Below the pieces are notes generated by a model that was given only the letters and a program-made list of their open reading frames with translations, did not search any database and was not told the DNA's origin. Shown in pieces: positions 53,439 to 61,024 of a stretch of 64,000 nt of DNA (positions within the stretch are counted from its first letter, which is position 1; each line of letters begins with the position of its first letter). Location: the NCBI GenBank assembly GCA_013099195.1, contig CP039999.1:682001-746000 (forward strand). The letters run 5' to 3'. A program made the position numbers and the translations under genes. The stretch comes from Candidatus Saccharibacteria bacterium oral taxon 488 (GTDB lineage: Bacteria; Patescibacteriota; Saccharimonadia; Saccharimonadales; Saccharimonadaceae).

Positions 53439-54212
53439 TCAGTGCACCAGTTCCATAAACTCGGAAGAGTTCACATATTCAAAATCATGTGCCAGATGGT
53501 CACTCAGGAGGTTGTTAACATTCAAAGGCCGTGGCACCGCAGCACCGAGATATATAGCTGCGATGAGCGCCGTCGATAGGCTGTGGCGAAGATTGAGTAC
53601 AGCAAGCTTTTCAAAAATATCCGCCTGATGTGTTTCGAGGTAGGTTTTGTGTAGCCTGGTCATCGAGCCTTTTGCGAGTTCTGGCTGCGTCACATCAAGC
53701 CCAAGATCCTCAGCCACATCGACGAGGCGCCGGCTGGCTATCGGCGTCAGACGATCGATATCGTACCTCGTGTCAATTACCGCCTGATTTTGCCGCCGCT
53801 CTCTCCACTTGTCGTATAGCCAATCCACCTGTTCTGTTGCAATTGGCAACGATCGTTTTAGTACTGACAAATCGGCGCAGAGTTGGTGACCTGCAAAGGT
53901 CACGCCGGACAATGTCCGCGAGGAAGCAATATCTGACTCGATCATCTCCAGAAGCCGCGGCACCTCGTCTTCTGATTCCAGATAGACCGACTTAAATCCA
54001 AATTCGAGCAGACTTTGATCCTCCAGTGAATCAACATGTGCAAGGTCAATGATGGCCCACGAGTAGCAAAACGGTTTTGACGCTCCCCGAACCCGGAAAT
54101 TCTTTGTCCACTCAACATCGAGCGCAGCAACGAGACTTCGTTCTCGACCAAACGGGCGCTCTGGGTCACCAAACGGGCGTTCTGCCCATTGCAAGTTTGT
54201 TCTCAGGTGCAT
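53439..54212 (-). CDS. Putative DEDD-type (RNase H-fold) nuclease-like protein
   Basis: A 257-residue protein with VAALDVEWTKNF (a DxE pair as in ExoI of DnaQ-like exonucleases), FAGHQLCADLSVL, VIDTRYDIDRLTP and a helical end. The ExoIII-like position (LRHSLSTALIA) has no Asp, so catalysis is uncertain. The N-terminus has a short direct repeat, ERPFGDPERPFG. AGGAG lies upstream of the ATG at 54212 with long spacing. It belongs to the accessory island, on the opposite strand from the modules that follow. Possibly a defence or phage-related nuclease, but this is a guess. Confidence 0.5.
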   Translation of the reverse strand: MHLRTNLQWAERPFGDPERPFGRERSLVAALDVEWTKNFRVRGASKPFCYSWAIIDLAHVDSLEDQSLLEFGFKSVYLESEDEVPRLLEMIESDIASSRTLSGVTFAGHQLCADLSVLKRSLPIATEQVDWLYDKWRERRQNQAVIDTRYDIDRLTPIASRRLVDVAEDLGLDVTQPELAKGSMTRLHKTYLETHQADIFEKLAVLNLRHSLSTALIAAIYLGAAVPRPLNVNNLLSDHLAHDFEYVNSSEFMELVH

Positions 54213-54408
54213 CGTTGTGTATATTCTCCTGGGACGATTTTAACTCACATAGATGCTTTTACCAAGGCTCTGGAGAATGGTTGCCTGAAGGAATAACATT
54301 ACGAATCCTGATAGTACAAAACTCCAGCTTAAGGACACCATTTCTTGCACCCAAAGATCCGAGTAGCTATTGCTTTATTTGCACAGCTAGCTTATATTTA
54401 CAGTAAAT

Positions 54409-54819
54409 ATGAGCTCAGAATTCAAGCCATTGCCGCGCTTCGACCTAGGACAAACACATCCCCTTGGCCCCAATCCGCTGGACGGCTCCAAGAAGGAGAA
54501 CGCAGCGATGACTAGTGATGCTGCAACAGCTGAGTCATGGACAAGTTATAACTTGCCACACATCGAAGCTCTTAAAAGCAAGGCTCACGAACCTGGAATT
54601 CCTTGGCTTGTTAAGGTTTTTCGAGTATGGCGCGCAAATAGGGCTATCGAAAAACGGAATAAAAAGACCTTTTCCAACATCGGCATAACGGCCGTTCACT
54701 TAATGGAATGCGATCGGACGGACGGGAAGCGACTTGTCATTGTCCGAAAGGAGAAAGATGAGGATCCGAGGGTGGTGCTTGAGCCTAAAATCGGCTATCC
54801 AAAACGCACTAAACGGTAG
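54409..54819 (+). CDS. Hypothetical soluble protein, first of a two-gene module
   Basis: A 136-residue protein with an extended polar N-terminus (MSSEFKPLPRFDLGQTHPLG) and a basic C-terminal part (VFRVWRANRAIEKRNKKTFS, KRLVIVRKEKDEDPRVVLEP). No domain is recognised and no membrane helix. It overlaps the next gene by 62 bases. Base composition is intermediate between the backbone and the GC-rich recombinase block. Probably acquired. Confidence 0.5.
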   Translation: MSSEFKPLPRFDLGQTHPLGPNPLDGSKKENAAMTSDAATAESWTSYNLPHIEALKSKAHEPGIPWLVKVFRVWRANRAIEKRNKKTFSNIGITAVHLMECDRTDGKRLVIVRKEKDEDPRVVLEPKIGYPKRTKR

Positions 54820-56341
54820 CGCGAGATATGGCTTGAACAAGGAAAAGGCTTCTCCTGAAGACCTCCTAGAAACTCCAAAAGCCAGAACCGGAACATCGCC
54901 TCCATCTGAAGCAGAACTGTCGAAATCTGTCAAGCTATTGTTAGACGGAAGCTGGATCACTCGGCGCATAGAATCGATCGAAGTCCTAGACGACGCTTGG
55001 ATCGAAAGAAGAACTTCAATTCAAGTCTCGACTGACCGCATTGCGCAGCTCCTACAATTACCGCTAGATGGGCGTCGTATATGGATACCGATCGGCGTTA
55101 ACAGGAAAGAGTATTATCTTAAATTTGATCTCATGGACGCCGCTGGGGTATCGGTCCCTCTGGCTGGGCGGGAGGCCGATTCAGTATTCGGACAGACAGT
55201 ACTCTGCTTTTTAGCAGACAGGGCTGACAACAAATTCAAAAATACCGCAAAGAGCCTAGCCTACTCCATGGCTGGAGATCCCAAGAGTCTTCTCAAACTA
55301 CAAGAAAACCCCACCGAAGAATTTACGAGGATCACCAAGCTATTAGCGCATCACTTTTGCCCCATGATAAGCCTTTCTCTTTCCGGAGGCGAAGCTGTCT
55401 ATAAGATGATGCGCGTTGAAGCCCAAGAGTTACCTCAAAGGATTCAACAGGACGCCAGCAACAAATCTCAGAAGAAGCAGGATGGCAGCAAGAAAGAACA
55501 GAACGACAGGGCCACTTCCACTCGACTGGAGGGCGATACCACAAAGACAATCACGCCGTACCCTTCCCAAGCACTCAGTGTCGACTTCCCTTATTTTGGC
55601 TGGGCAATCAGTGAGCATGTGAGAATATCGCTTCCCGAGGGAACCTTCTTCTCTTCGCTGTTTTTTGGCTCCTCCATGCGTTCACAAAACGTCACGTTAA
55701 ATGCGCTCGACAGGGCATCAATCTACGGCCACGAAGAGCCAGCATCTCCCGATGACATTGAAGCATCACCTAAACTAAGACCAGCAAGAGATAGCGCGAG
55801 AGACTATAGGCTTACTGCAGCTCTAATGCCAAAGAAACAGGGGAGCTTAAGAGGAACTCTTGTGGTAACTTGGTACATCGTTGCGATCCTGATGGCTGCA
55901 GGAGTTTTTGGGCTCCTCCACGACTGCCTGATCTCCGGATCTACCGGTCAGCACAGTGATTCAAACATGTTCGAGCGTCTACGAGGAGAACCTGCTCTAA
56001 CCTTAGGAGTTGTGCTGCCATCCGTTATGGTTGGATATTTCTATGTTGCCACTGAAACGCGGTCTAGGCATCAGCTTCTCAGGAAATGGAGAAATTTAGC
56101 CTCATGGTCATTGGCTCCAACTTTGTTATTTGCTATATACATCCTTGCCGCCCCGAAAGAAATCCTTTGCTCCCAGTGGACTTCTTGGATTTCTCTCGGA
56201 CTGGGATTTTCTAGTCTAATAGGGTTTGCCATCCCTGTCTCCATATGGTGGCACAGGATCAGCAGCGAGATGTGGAGGCAGAGCAATAAAGTTGGTAATG
56301 AGAGCCTGGAGAGTGGACACTGGACGCCTCTTCCATCATAA
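54758..56341 (+). CDS. Large protein with four C-terminal membrane helices
   Basis: A 527-residue protein. About 370 soluble residues, including RIWIPIGVNRKEYYLKFDLM and ISLPEGTFFSSLFFGSSMRS, are followed by four hydrophobic helices (about residues 375-510): VVTWYIVAILMAAGVFGLLH, LTLGVVLPSVMVGYFYVATE, SLAPTLLFAIYILAAP and WISLGLGFSSLIGFAIPVSI. AAAGGAGAAAG directly precedes the ATG at 54758, so this start is preferred to 54734. A charged Gln/Lys/Ser linker lies near residues 238-265. No known domain. Together with the gene before it, it forms an unassigned two-gene module next to a serine recombinase. Confidence 0.6.
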   Translation: MRIRGWCLSLKSAIQNALNGSARYGLNKEKASPEDLLETPKARTGTSPPSEAELSKSVKLLLDGSWITRRIESIEVLDDAWIERRTSIQVSTDRIAQLLQLPLDGRRIWIPIGVNRKEYYLKFDLMDAAGVSVPLAGREADSVFGQTVLCFLADRADNKFKNTAKSLAYSMAGDPKSLLKLQENPTEEFTRITKLLAHHFCPMISLSLSGGEAVYKMMRVEAQELPQRIQQDASNKSQKKQDGSKKEQNDRATSTRLEGDTTKTITPYPSQALSVDFPYFGWAISEHVRISLPEGTFFSSLFFGSSMRSQNVTLNALDRASIYGHEEPASPDDIEASPKLRPARDSARDYRLTAALMPKKQGSLRGTLVVTWYIVAILMAAGVFGLLHDCLISGSTGQHSDSNMFERLRGEPALTLGVVLPSVMVGYFYVATETRSRHQLLRKWRNLASWSLAPTLLFAIYILAAPKEILCSQWTSWISLGLGFSSLIGFAIPVSIWWHRISSEMWRQSNKVGNESLESGHWTPLPS

Positions 56342-56454
56342 AGCGAACTCCCATAATCAATAGCGCAGGACCCGAGAAACTACCACCCCTGTAAACCGTT
56401 GTAAAATCAGCCAAACTCGTTCAAATTTCTAAACACGGAGCGTACAATAGAAAT

Positions 56455-56946
56455 ATGAACGAAACAGGTCGCATTTCCACACCCATTTCTGAGGGAACCC
56501 TCCCACGTTCTGGGAACACGCGAGGGATTCCGGCTCGTGCCAGACCCCAGCCCAAGCTCGGGCGATTGTTGCGGGAAGCCCGCGAGGCTGCGGGTCTGAG
56601 TGTCCGTCAAGCAGCTGCTGAGTCTGGTATCTCGCCGGGTGCTATTTCCCTCCTTGAACAGGGCAAGACGCCCAGCACGCGTATTGATCGTCTGCTGGCT
56701 TTGACCGAGGTGTACGGTGTCGAGCCCTTGGAGATCATCGAGGCAGCTGGCTACAACCTCACCTCCACATTGCCGACTTTCACTCCGTATCTGCGTTCCA
56801 AGTACGGCCAGCTGCCACCCGAGGCCCACGAGGAGATCGCGGCCGCGTTTCAGCGTATCGCTGGTAAATACGGCATCGCTGAAGACAGCTGTGGCCCCGC
56901 TGCCGGCGAGGACGAAATCCTCGTAGAGACGGGACGCACTACATAA
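56455..56946 (+). CDS. XRE-family helix-turn-helix regulator
   Basis: A 163-residue protein. A disordered N-terminus of ~38 residues leads to an XRE HTH (LGRLLREAREAAGLSVRQAA and AESGISPGAISLLEQGKTP), then a helical C-terminal part. It probably represses the element, to be removed by the ImmA-like peptidase next to it. TACAAT (56443-56448) is 6 bases before the ATG, so its mRNA is likely leaderless, a common trait in Actinobacteria too. Composition is GC-rich. Confidence 0.85.
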   Translation: MNETGRISTPISEGTLPRSGNTRGIPARARPQPKLGRLLREAREAAGLSVRQAAAESGISPGAISLLEQGKTPSTRIDRLLALTEVYGVEPLEIIEAAGYNLTSTLPTFTPYLRSKYGQLPPEAHEEIAAAFQRIAGKYGIAEDSCGPAAGEDEILVETGRTT

Positions 56947-56976
56947 CCATATTTGCTTCAATCGAAAGGAGGCTCT

Positions 56977-57675
56977 ATGAACACATCAAGCACACCAAGC
57001 ATTCTGAGGAGCCTCCGCCAGCTCACACCCCACCGCGCCTGCTGTTTTACCGAAGCACTCGACCTGGCCGAACGCCAAGCCGCCAAACTCAACCAGCTCC
57101 TGGCCGTCAGCCATCCCAGCTTCCAACTGACCGGCATCACCGAGAACCACATCACCGGCCTGCCCCACATCCGTATCGTCCGCGAACAGCTGCCGGTTTC
57201 TGGCATGAGCCACTGGAACGGGCAGGAGTGGATCATCTGCCTCAACCGTGACGATCCCGAAGTGCGGCAACGCTTCACCCTGCTACACGAGTTCAAGCAC
57301 ATCATCGATCACGGCCATACCCACTGGCTCTACACCACGCAAAAACCCACAGCCTTCACGCGTTGCTGGGGTCGCCCACCACAACTGACAGTCCACGAGC
57401 AGGCCGAGCGAGCCGCCGACTACTTCGCAGGCTGCGCCCTGGTACCACGCACCGCCTTGAAACAGGCATGGGCCGCTGGACTCCAAACCCCCACCGCATT
57501 GGCCGACCACTTCGCCGTCTCCGAAGCCGCCATTCGCGTGCGCATCGACCAGACCGGTATCGCCCGCACCCTCGACCCGGAACCCTCACCTGCCCGCTGC
57601 GCCCGCCCCATCCGCACCCCACGGTGGCAGCCACAGCGCTTCACCATCCAGCAACCACACTACGGAAGGAGATAG
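56977..57675 (+). CDS. ImmA/IrrE-type zinc metallopeptidase
   Basis: A 232-residue protein. The zinc motif is in FTLLHEFKHIIDHGHTHW (HExxH with a later acidic residue), typical of the ImmA/IrrE family that cleaves XRE repressors such as ImmR or DdrO. The preceding residues (SGMSHWNGQEWIICLNRDDP) are part of the fold, and EQAERAADYFAGCALVPRTA gives the third ligand helix. AAGGAGG precedes the ATG at 56977. It lies between the XRE gene and the recombinase, so it likely controls recombinase expression. Confidence 0.85.
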   Translation: MNTSSTPSILRSLRQLTPHRACCFTEALDLAERQAAKLNQLLAVSHPSFQLTGITENHITGLPHIRIVREQLPVSGMSHWNGQEWIICLNRDDPEVRQRFTLLHEFKHIIDHGHTHWLYTTQKPTAFTRCWGRPPQLTVHEQAERAADYFAGCALVPRTALKQAWAAGLQTPTALADHFAVSEAAIRVRIDQTGIARTLDPEPSPARCARPIRTPRWQPQRFTIQQPHYGRR

Positions 57676-57677
57676 CC

Positions 57678-59405
57678 ATGACCACAACGACAACGAAGCG
57701 TGCGGTGATCTACCTGCGCGTATCTACACGCGACCAGGCCAAACGAGGAGGAGAAACCGAAGGATTCTCCATCCCAGCTCAGCGAGAAGCCTGCCACCGC
57801 AAAGCCAAGAGCCTTGGCGCGGAAGTGATCGAAGAGTTCATCGACGCCGGCGAGAGCGCCAAATCCGCCCAGCGACCCGAGCTACAGCGAATGCTCACCT
57901 ACGTCAAACACAACACCATCCAGCTGGTCATCGTCCACAAAGTCGACCGCCTCGCCCGCAACCGCATGGACGACGTCCAAATCAACTTCGAGATCCAACA
58001 AGCCGGCGCCCAACTCGTCTCCTGCTCAGAAAACATCGACGAAACACCAAGCGGCATGCTGCTACACGGCATCATGAGCTCCATTGCCGAGTTCTACAGC
58101 CAAAACCTCGCCACCGAAGCCAAGAAAGGCATGACCCAGAAAGCCAAATCCGGCGGCACCCCCGGACGCGCCCCATTCGGCTACATCAACACCACACAGC
58201 GCACCGCCGAAGGCCGCGAAGTCCGCACCGTGATCACCGACCCGGATCGAGCCCACTGGGTGCCATGGATGTATGAACGCTACGCCACCGGCGAATGGAC
58301 CATCGGGATGCTCCGCGACGAACTCAAAACCCACGGCGTCACCACCCTCGCACGCCCCAAACAACCAGCAAGACCCCTCACCACATCCATGGTGCACGCC
58401 ATCCTCAGCAACCCCTACTACACAGGCCTGGTCGTCTTCGGGGGCGCCACCTACCAAGGCCGACACCAGCCCCTGGTCTCCACCGAACTGTGGTCAAAAG
58501 TCGAAGCCATCCGCCGCGGTAGATCCCACGCCAAAGAGAAACCCGCCATCCGAACCCACTACCTCAAAGGCAGCCTGTTCTGCGGACAATGCGGCTCACC
58601 CCTCAGCTACGAAATCTCCCGCAACCGCCTCGGCAACTACTACGAATACTTCTACTGCCTCGGACGCCAAGCCCGGAAAAACGGCTGCACCTTCGTCGCA
58701 ATCCAAGCCCACCACGCCGAACAACTCGTCGAAGACCACTGGGCAACCATCACACTGCCAGACAAAACCCTCACCACAGTACGCGAACTAGTCATCTCCC
58801 ACCTCGACACCATCCTCAAAGAACACAACCACCAAGCACACCAAGCAGAAACCACCCTCGCCGAAGCCACCGCCCACAGCGAACGCCTAATGCAGGCCTA
58901 CTACGCCGGAGCCATCGACACAGAACTACTCCGCAAAGAACAAGAACGCATCAGAACCGACAGAACAACCGCAGAGCGCCAACTCCGCCACCTACAAACC
59001 TCCCGAGACAAACTCCACACCGCCCTCGACCAATGCCTCTCGGTCCTCCACAACGGACAACAGCAATACCTCGCAGCCACCGACAACTCCCGCCGTGACC
59101 TCAACCAAGCCGTCTTCGACAAGATCTACCTGGACGATGACGAGGTCACCAACAGCCACCACAAAGCCGTCTACCACTACCTCCTCGACAGCAACCTCCC
59201 AGCAGTCCTGGAGGGCGAAGCCAAGGAGCAGCAGGGCGTGGTGGCACCCGAAGCCAAGACACGACAGGACGCCGTGACCCCTGACAAGCAGCGGGATGCC
59301 GTAACTCCGGACAACATGAAGAACCTCCAGCCGGTGGCCGGAGGTTCTAAGATGACGCTTTTGGTGGGGGTGGCTGGGATCGAACCAGCGACCAACAGGT
59401 TATGA
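57678..59405 (+). CDS. Large serine recombinase (integrase/resolvase)
   Basis: A 575-residue site-specific recombinase. The resolvase domain has YLRVSTRDQ (nucleophile Ser about residue 16) and HKVDRLARN; next comes the recombinase domain (PFGYINTT to ILSNPYYTGLVVFGG), a zinc ribbon (FCGQCG with YFYCLGRQARKNGC) and a coiled coil (residues about 380-470). The C-terminal ~60 residues hold two imperfect repeats (RQDAVTPDKQRDAVTPDN). The last codons (VGVAGIEPATNRL) are antisense to the tRNA gene, so its 3' end overlaps that tRNA by 41 bases. Overlap with the ImmA stop suggests co-translation. GC-rich. Confidence 0.93.
   Translation: MTTTTTKRAVIYLRVSTRDQAKRGGETEGFSIPAQREACHRKAKSLGAEVIEEFIDAGESAKSAQRPELQRMLTYVKHNTIQLVIVHKVDRLARNRMDDVQINFEIQQAGAQLVSCSENIDETPSGMLLHGIMSSIAEFYSQNLATEAKKGMTQKAKSGGTPGRAPFGYINTTQRTAEGREVRTVITDPDRAHWVPWMYERYATGEWTIGMLRDELKTHGVTTLARPKQPARPLTTSMVHAILSNPYYTGLVVFGGATYQGRHQPLVSTELWSKVEAIRRGRSHAKEKPAIRTHYLKGSLFCGQCGSPLSYEISRNRLGNYYEYFYCLGRQARKNGCTFVAIQAHHAEQLVEDHWATITLPDKTLTTVRELVISHLDTILKEHNHQAHQAETTLAEATAHSERLMQAYYAGAIDTELLRKEQERIRTDRTTAERQLRHLQTSRDKLHTALDQCLSVLHNGQQQYLAATDNSRRDLNQAVFDKIYLDDDEVTNSHHKAVYHYLLDSNLPAVLEGEAKEQQGVVAPEAKTRQDAVTPDKQRDAVTPDNMKNLQPVAGGSKMTLLVGVAGIEPATNRL
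59322..59346. repeat. Hairpin at the 3' end of the recombinase gene
   Basis: AACCTCC and GGAGGTT with an inner GCC/GGC stem form a GC-rich hairpin inside the last codons of the recombinase, 19 bases before the tRNA gene. It could be a terminator for the element or a remnant of the attachment region. No T run directly follows. Confidence 0.4.
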
Positions 59406-59437
59406 GCCCGCTGCTCTAACCGCTGAGCTACACCCCC
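59365..59437 (-). tRNA. tRNA with CAU anticodon at the element boundary
   Basis: A 73-base cloverleaf on the minus strand: acceptor GGGGGTG/CACCCCC, anticodon loop CTCATAA, T-stem GCTGG/CCAGC with TTCGATC. It lacks the initiator C1-A72 mismatch, so it is elongator Met or Ile2. Its 3' half is overlapped, antisense, by the end of the serine recombinase gene. CCA not encoded. Confidence 0.93.
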
Positions 59438-59504
59438 ATGAGCGATATTATACCGTAAAAGCAGCCGAGTGAGAAGTGCCGTCAATTTCCTCCTCTACCG
59501 ACCG

Positions 59505-59858
59505 TCAAGCTGCTCGTGCATTCCTGAGGGCAGTGCGCACCATCCTAATTCCATCCCTATTTGTCTGTTTTTGTTCCTCAGTTAACGGGCCCTGTCCCGA
59601 TGCTTCATGGGCTTGTTGCGTGCGTGTATCAAAACGGCTACGTTCGCAAGGGGGTGTTTTCTTATTAACAGAGATATTTTGATCAGGCAATGGCTGACTA
59701 TTCGCATGAACAATCTGATCAGCCGGCGGTTCAAGCCCAAGTGCCAATCGCGCTTTATAATATGGCCAGCCCATTTCATCGACAAGCTTATCAACCATCT
59801 TCCATTCCTCCGCGGTCAATTCACGGTCCCGCTCACCAGTCTGCGATAGTTCACTCAT
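59505..59858 (-). CDS. Hypothetical acidic-then-basic small protein
   Basis: A 117-residue protein starting MSELSQTGERDRELTAEEWK, followed by a helical segment (DKLVDEMGWPYYKARLALGL) and a disordered polar C-terminus with KKTPPCERSRF. No family is recognised. Base composition is like the backbone, so it is probably not part of the recombinase block. It ends 68 bases from the tRNA (59437). Confidence 0.5.
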   Translation of the reverse strand: MSELSQTGERDRELTAEEWKMVDKLVDEMGWPYYKARLALGLEPPADQIVHANSQPLPDQNISVNKKTPPCERSRFDTRTQQAHEASGQGPLTEEQKQTNRDGIRMVRTALRNARAA

Positions 59859-59926
59859 AATTATTAAATATCACATTTTACTCATAAAAGCAAGGCTATC
59901 TCAGCGCCACAACCCCCTCACCACAA

Positions 59927-59954
59927 AAAGACTCCCGCATGAGCGAGAGTCTTT
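59927..59954 (-). terminator. Terminator of the 68-residue gene
   Basis: AAAGACTC and GAGTCTTT with an inner CGC/GCG stem around a short loop, followed on the minus strand by TTTTT. It also ends transcription coming from the other side. Confidence 0.75.
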
Positions 59955-60011
59955 GAGGCACCTGTTTGTTTGATACCATTGTACCGGTAACCAGGTGTAT
60001 AATGCAAGTGC

Positions 60012-60218
60012 TTATTTCTTCTTTTTGATCGTCAAAAAGCCGTTGCGTGGATTTTCGGTAACGATCCGATCATCTGGCAAGTCGCATGGCTCGCCCTTGG
60101 CGTTCTTTTCAACCTTGGCGAAAAAATAAATCGTCTGCGTTTTGCCACCGCGCAGCGTGACTTCGGTTTTATGCAAGTAGTATGTAATGCCTTTTGAGTT
60201 TGTGTGCTTATAAGCCAT
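60012..60218 (-). CDS. Small basic conserved-looking protein
   Basis: A 68-residue protein with MAYKHTNSKGITYYLHKTEV, a beta-rich middle (GKTQTIYFFAKVEKNAKG) and a basic end (LTIKKKK). No domain is named; its small size, basic ends and own terminator suggest a nucleic-acid or ribosome-associated role, which is a guess. AGGAGGT lies 6 bases before the ATG and a TATAGT above it. Confidence 0.6.
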   Translation of the reverse strand: MAYKHTNSKGITYYLHKTEVTLRGGKTQTIYFFAKVEKNAKGEPCDLPDDRIVTENPRNGFLTIKKKK

Positions 60219-60281
60219 TCGTATACCTCCTGTTAGTACTATACTATTCTAGATTAGCGTCTCTGTTGACCCCTGTCAAGC

Positions 60282-60944
60282 CTAAAGCGGTTTTTGACGA
60301 TACCGAAGCAGCAGTTTCAACACCGCTAACGCCACCAGCCGAGCAATGATAATCAGCATAATTACCCCTGTTACCACCAATGACCAGCCCGCCAAGTCCG
60401 ATGACCAGAGCGGCGGCACAAATGTCTGATAATACGGCGCGGTGGATGGCGGTGTAAATTTGAGGTCAAGCGACGAAGCAGCCGGGTACTTCGCCCATTC
60501 ATCATTGATACAGCTGACGTAGCGCGGGTCGGCCGTAGCATAAAATCGCCCCCAACCACCAGCCTGTGCTCGAGCGTCACACACTTGGCGGACTTTGGCG
60601 ACCGTGTCGTTGCTGGAACGAGAAGCCGACTTTGACTCAAACGCTTTCCAGGCCGCCTCGTAGGCCCGCTTGTACGAGTGCTCCAGCGCGATGCGTCCCG
60701 GATCGGCGTTCATATGTGCAACCACGTAGCGCTGCAAGTCGTACACCCGCCGCTCCAGCGCGCCCTCGTCGCCCTCCTTGTCGGCGTTAATCACGGCGTC
60801 ACGGCGCTCGATCATGCCAATATTATTTAGCCTGAGGAATGTCGCGCTGACAAACGACGCCATCACCAGCAAAATGACCAGCTGCCATGTCTTGATTTCT
60901 TCTAGCCGCCGGATCGCCCGACGCGTGCCTCGCTTATCTGCCAT
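60282..60944 (-). CDS. Membrane protein with two terminal helices
   Basis: A 220-residue protein. One hydrophobic segment lies near the N-terminus (WQLVILLVMASFVSATFLRL) and one near the C-terminus (LVVTGVIMLIIIARLVALAV), with a ~120-residue extracytoplasmic loop rich in Arg and Ala between them. That loop has one Cys pair (RQVCDARAQAG, YVSCIND). No family recognised. A normal leader with AAGGTGGGG precedes the ATG; it is divergent from the MurC-like gene. Confidence 0.55.
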   Translation of the reverse strand: MADKRGTRRAIRRLEEIKTWQLVILLVMASFVSATFLRLNNIGMIERRDAVINADKEGDEGALERRVYDLQRYVVAHMNADPGRIALEHSYKRAYEAAWKAFESKSASRSSNDTVAKVRQVCDARAQAGGWGRFYATADPRYVSCINDEWAKYPAASSLDLKFTPPSTAPYYQTFVPPLWSSDLAGWSLVVTGVIMLIIIARLVALAVLKLLLRYRQKPL

Positions 60945-61024
60945 TCCCCACCTTTCTCACCTCATTATACCAAAGATACTAGGTGAATGCGACACGGGGC
61001 TAGCGTCAGTGGTATAATGACGCT

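Larger units (their letters stand above)
56443..59405 (+). mobile_element. XRE-ImmA-serine recombinase block of actinobacterial-like composition
   Basis: Three plus-strand genes with 30-base and 2-base gaps: XRE regulator, ImmA/IrrE-type peptidase and large serine recombinase. The block is visibly GC-richer than the backbone, with codons ending in C or G, like high-GC Actinobacteria. XRE plus ImmA resembles the ImmR/ImmA switch of integrative elements. The right end is in a tRNA gene (59365-59437). No flanking direct repeats were found, so the true ends are not defined. Confidence 0.7.

Noticed and set aside
54734..54757. Start of the large membrane protein at 54734
   Set aside because: The ATG at 54758 has an AAAGGAG just upstream, and the eight extra residues would be unnecessary.
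59177..59485. Minus-strand ORF with GGVAQRLEQRAHNLLVAGSI
   Set aside because: This is the translation of the tRNA gene at 59365-59437, a common artefact and not a protein.
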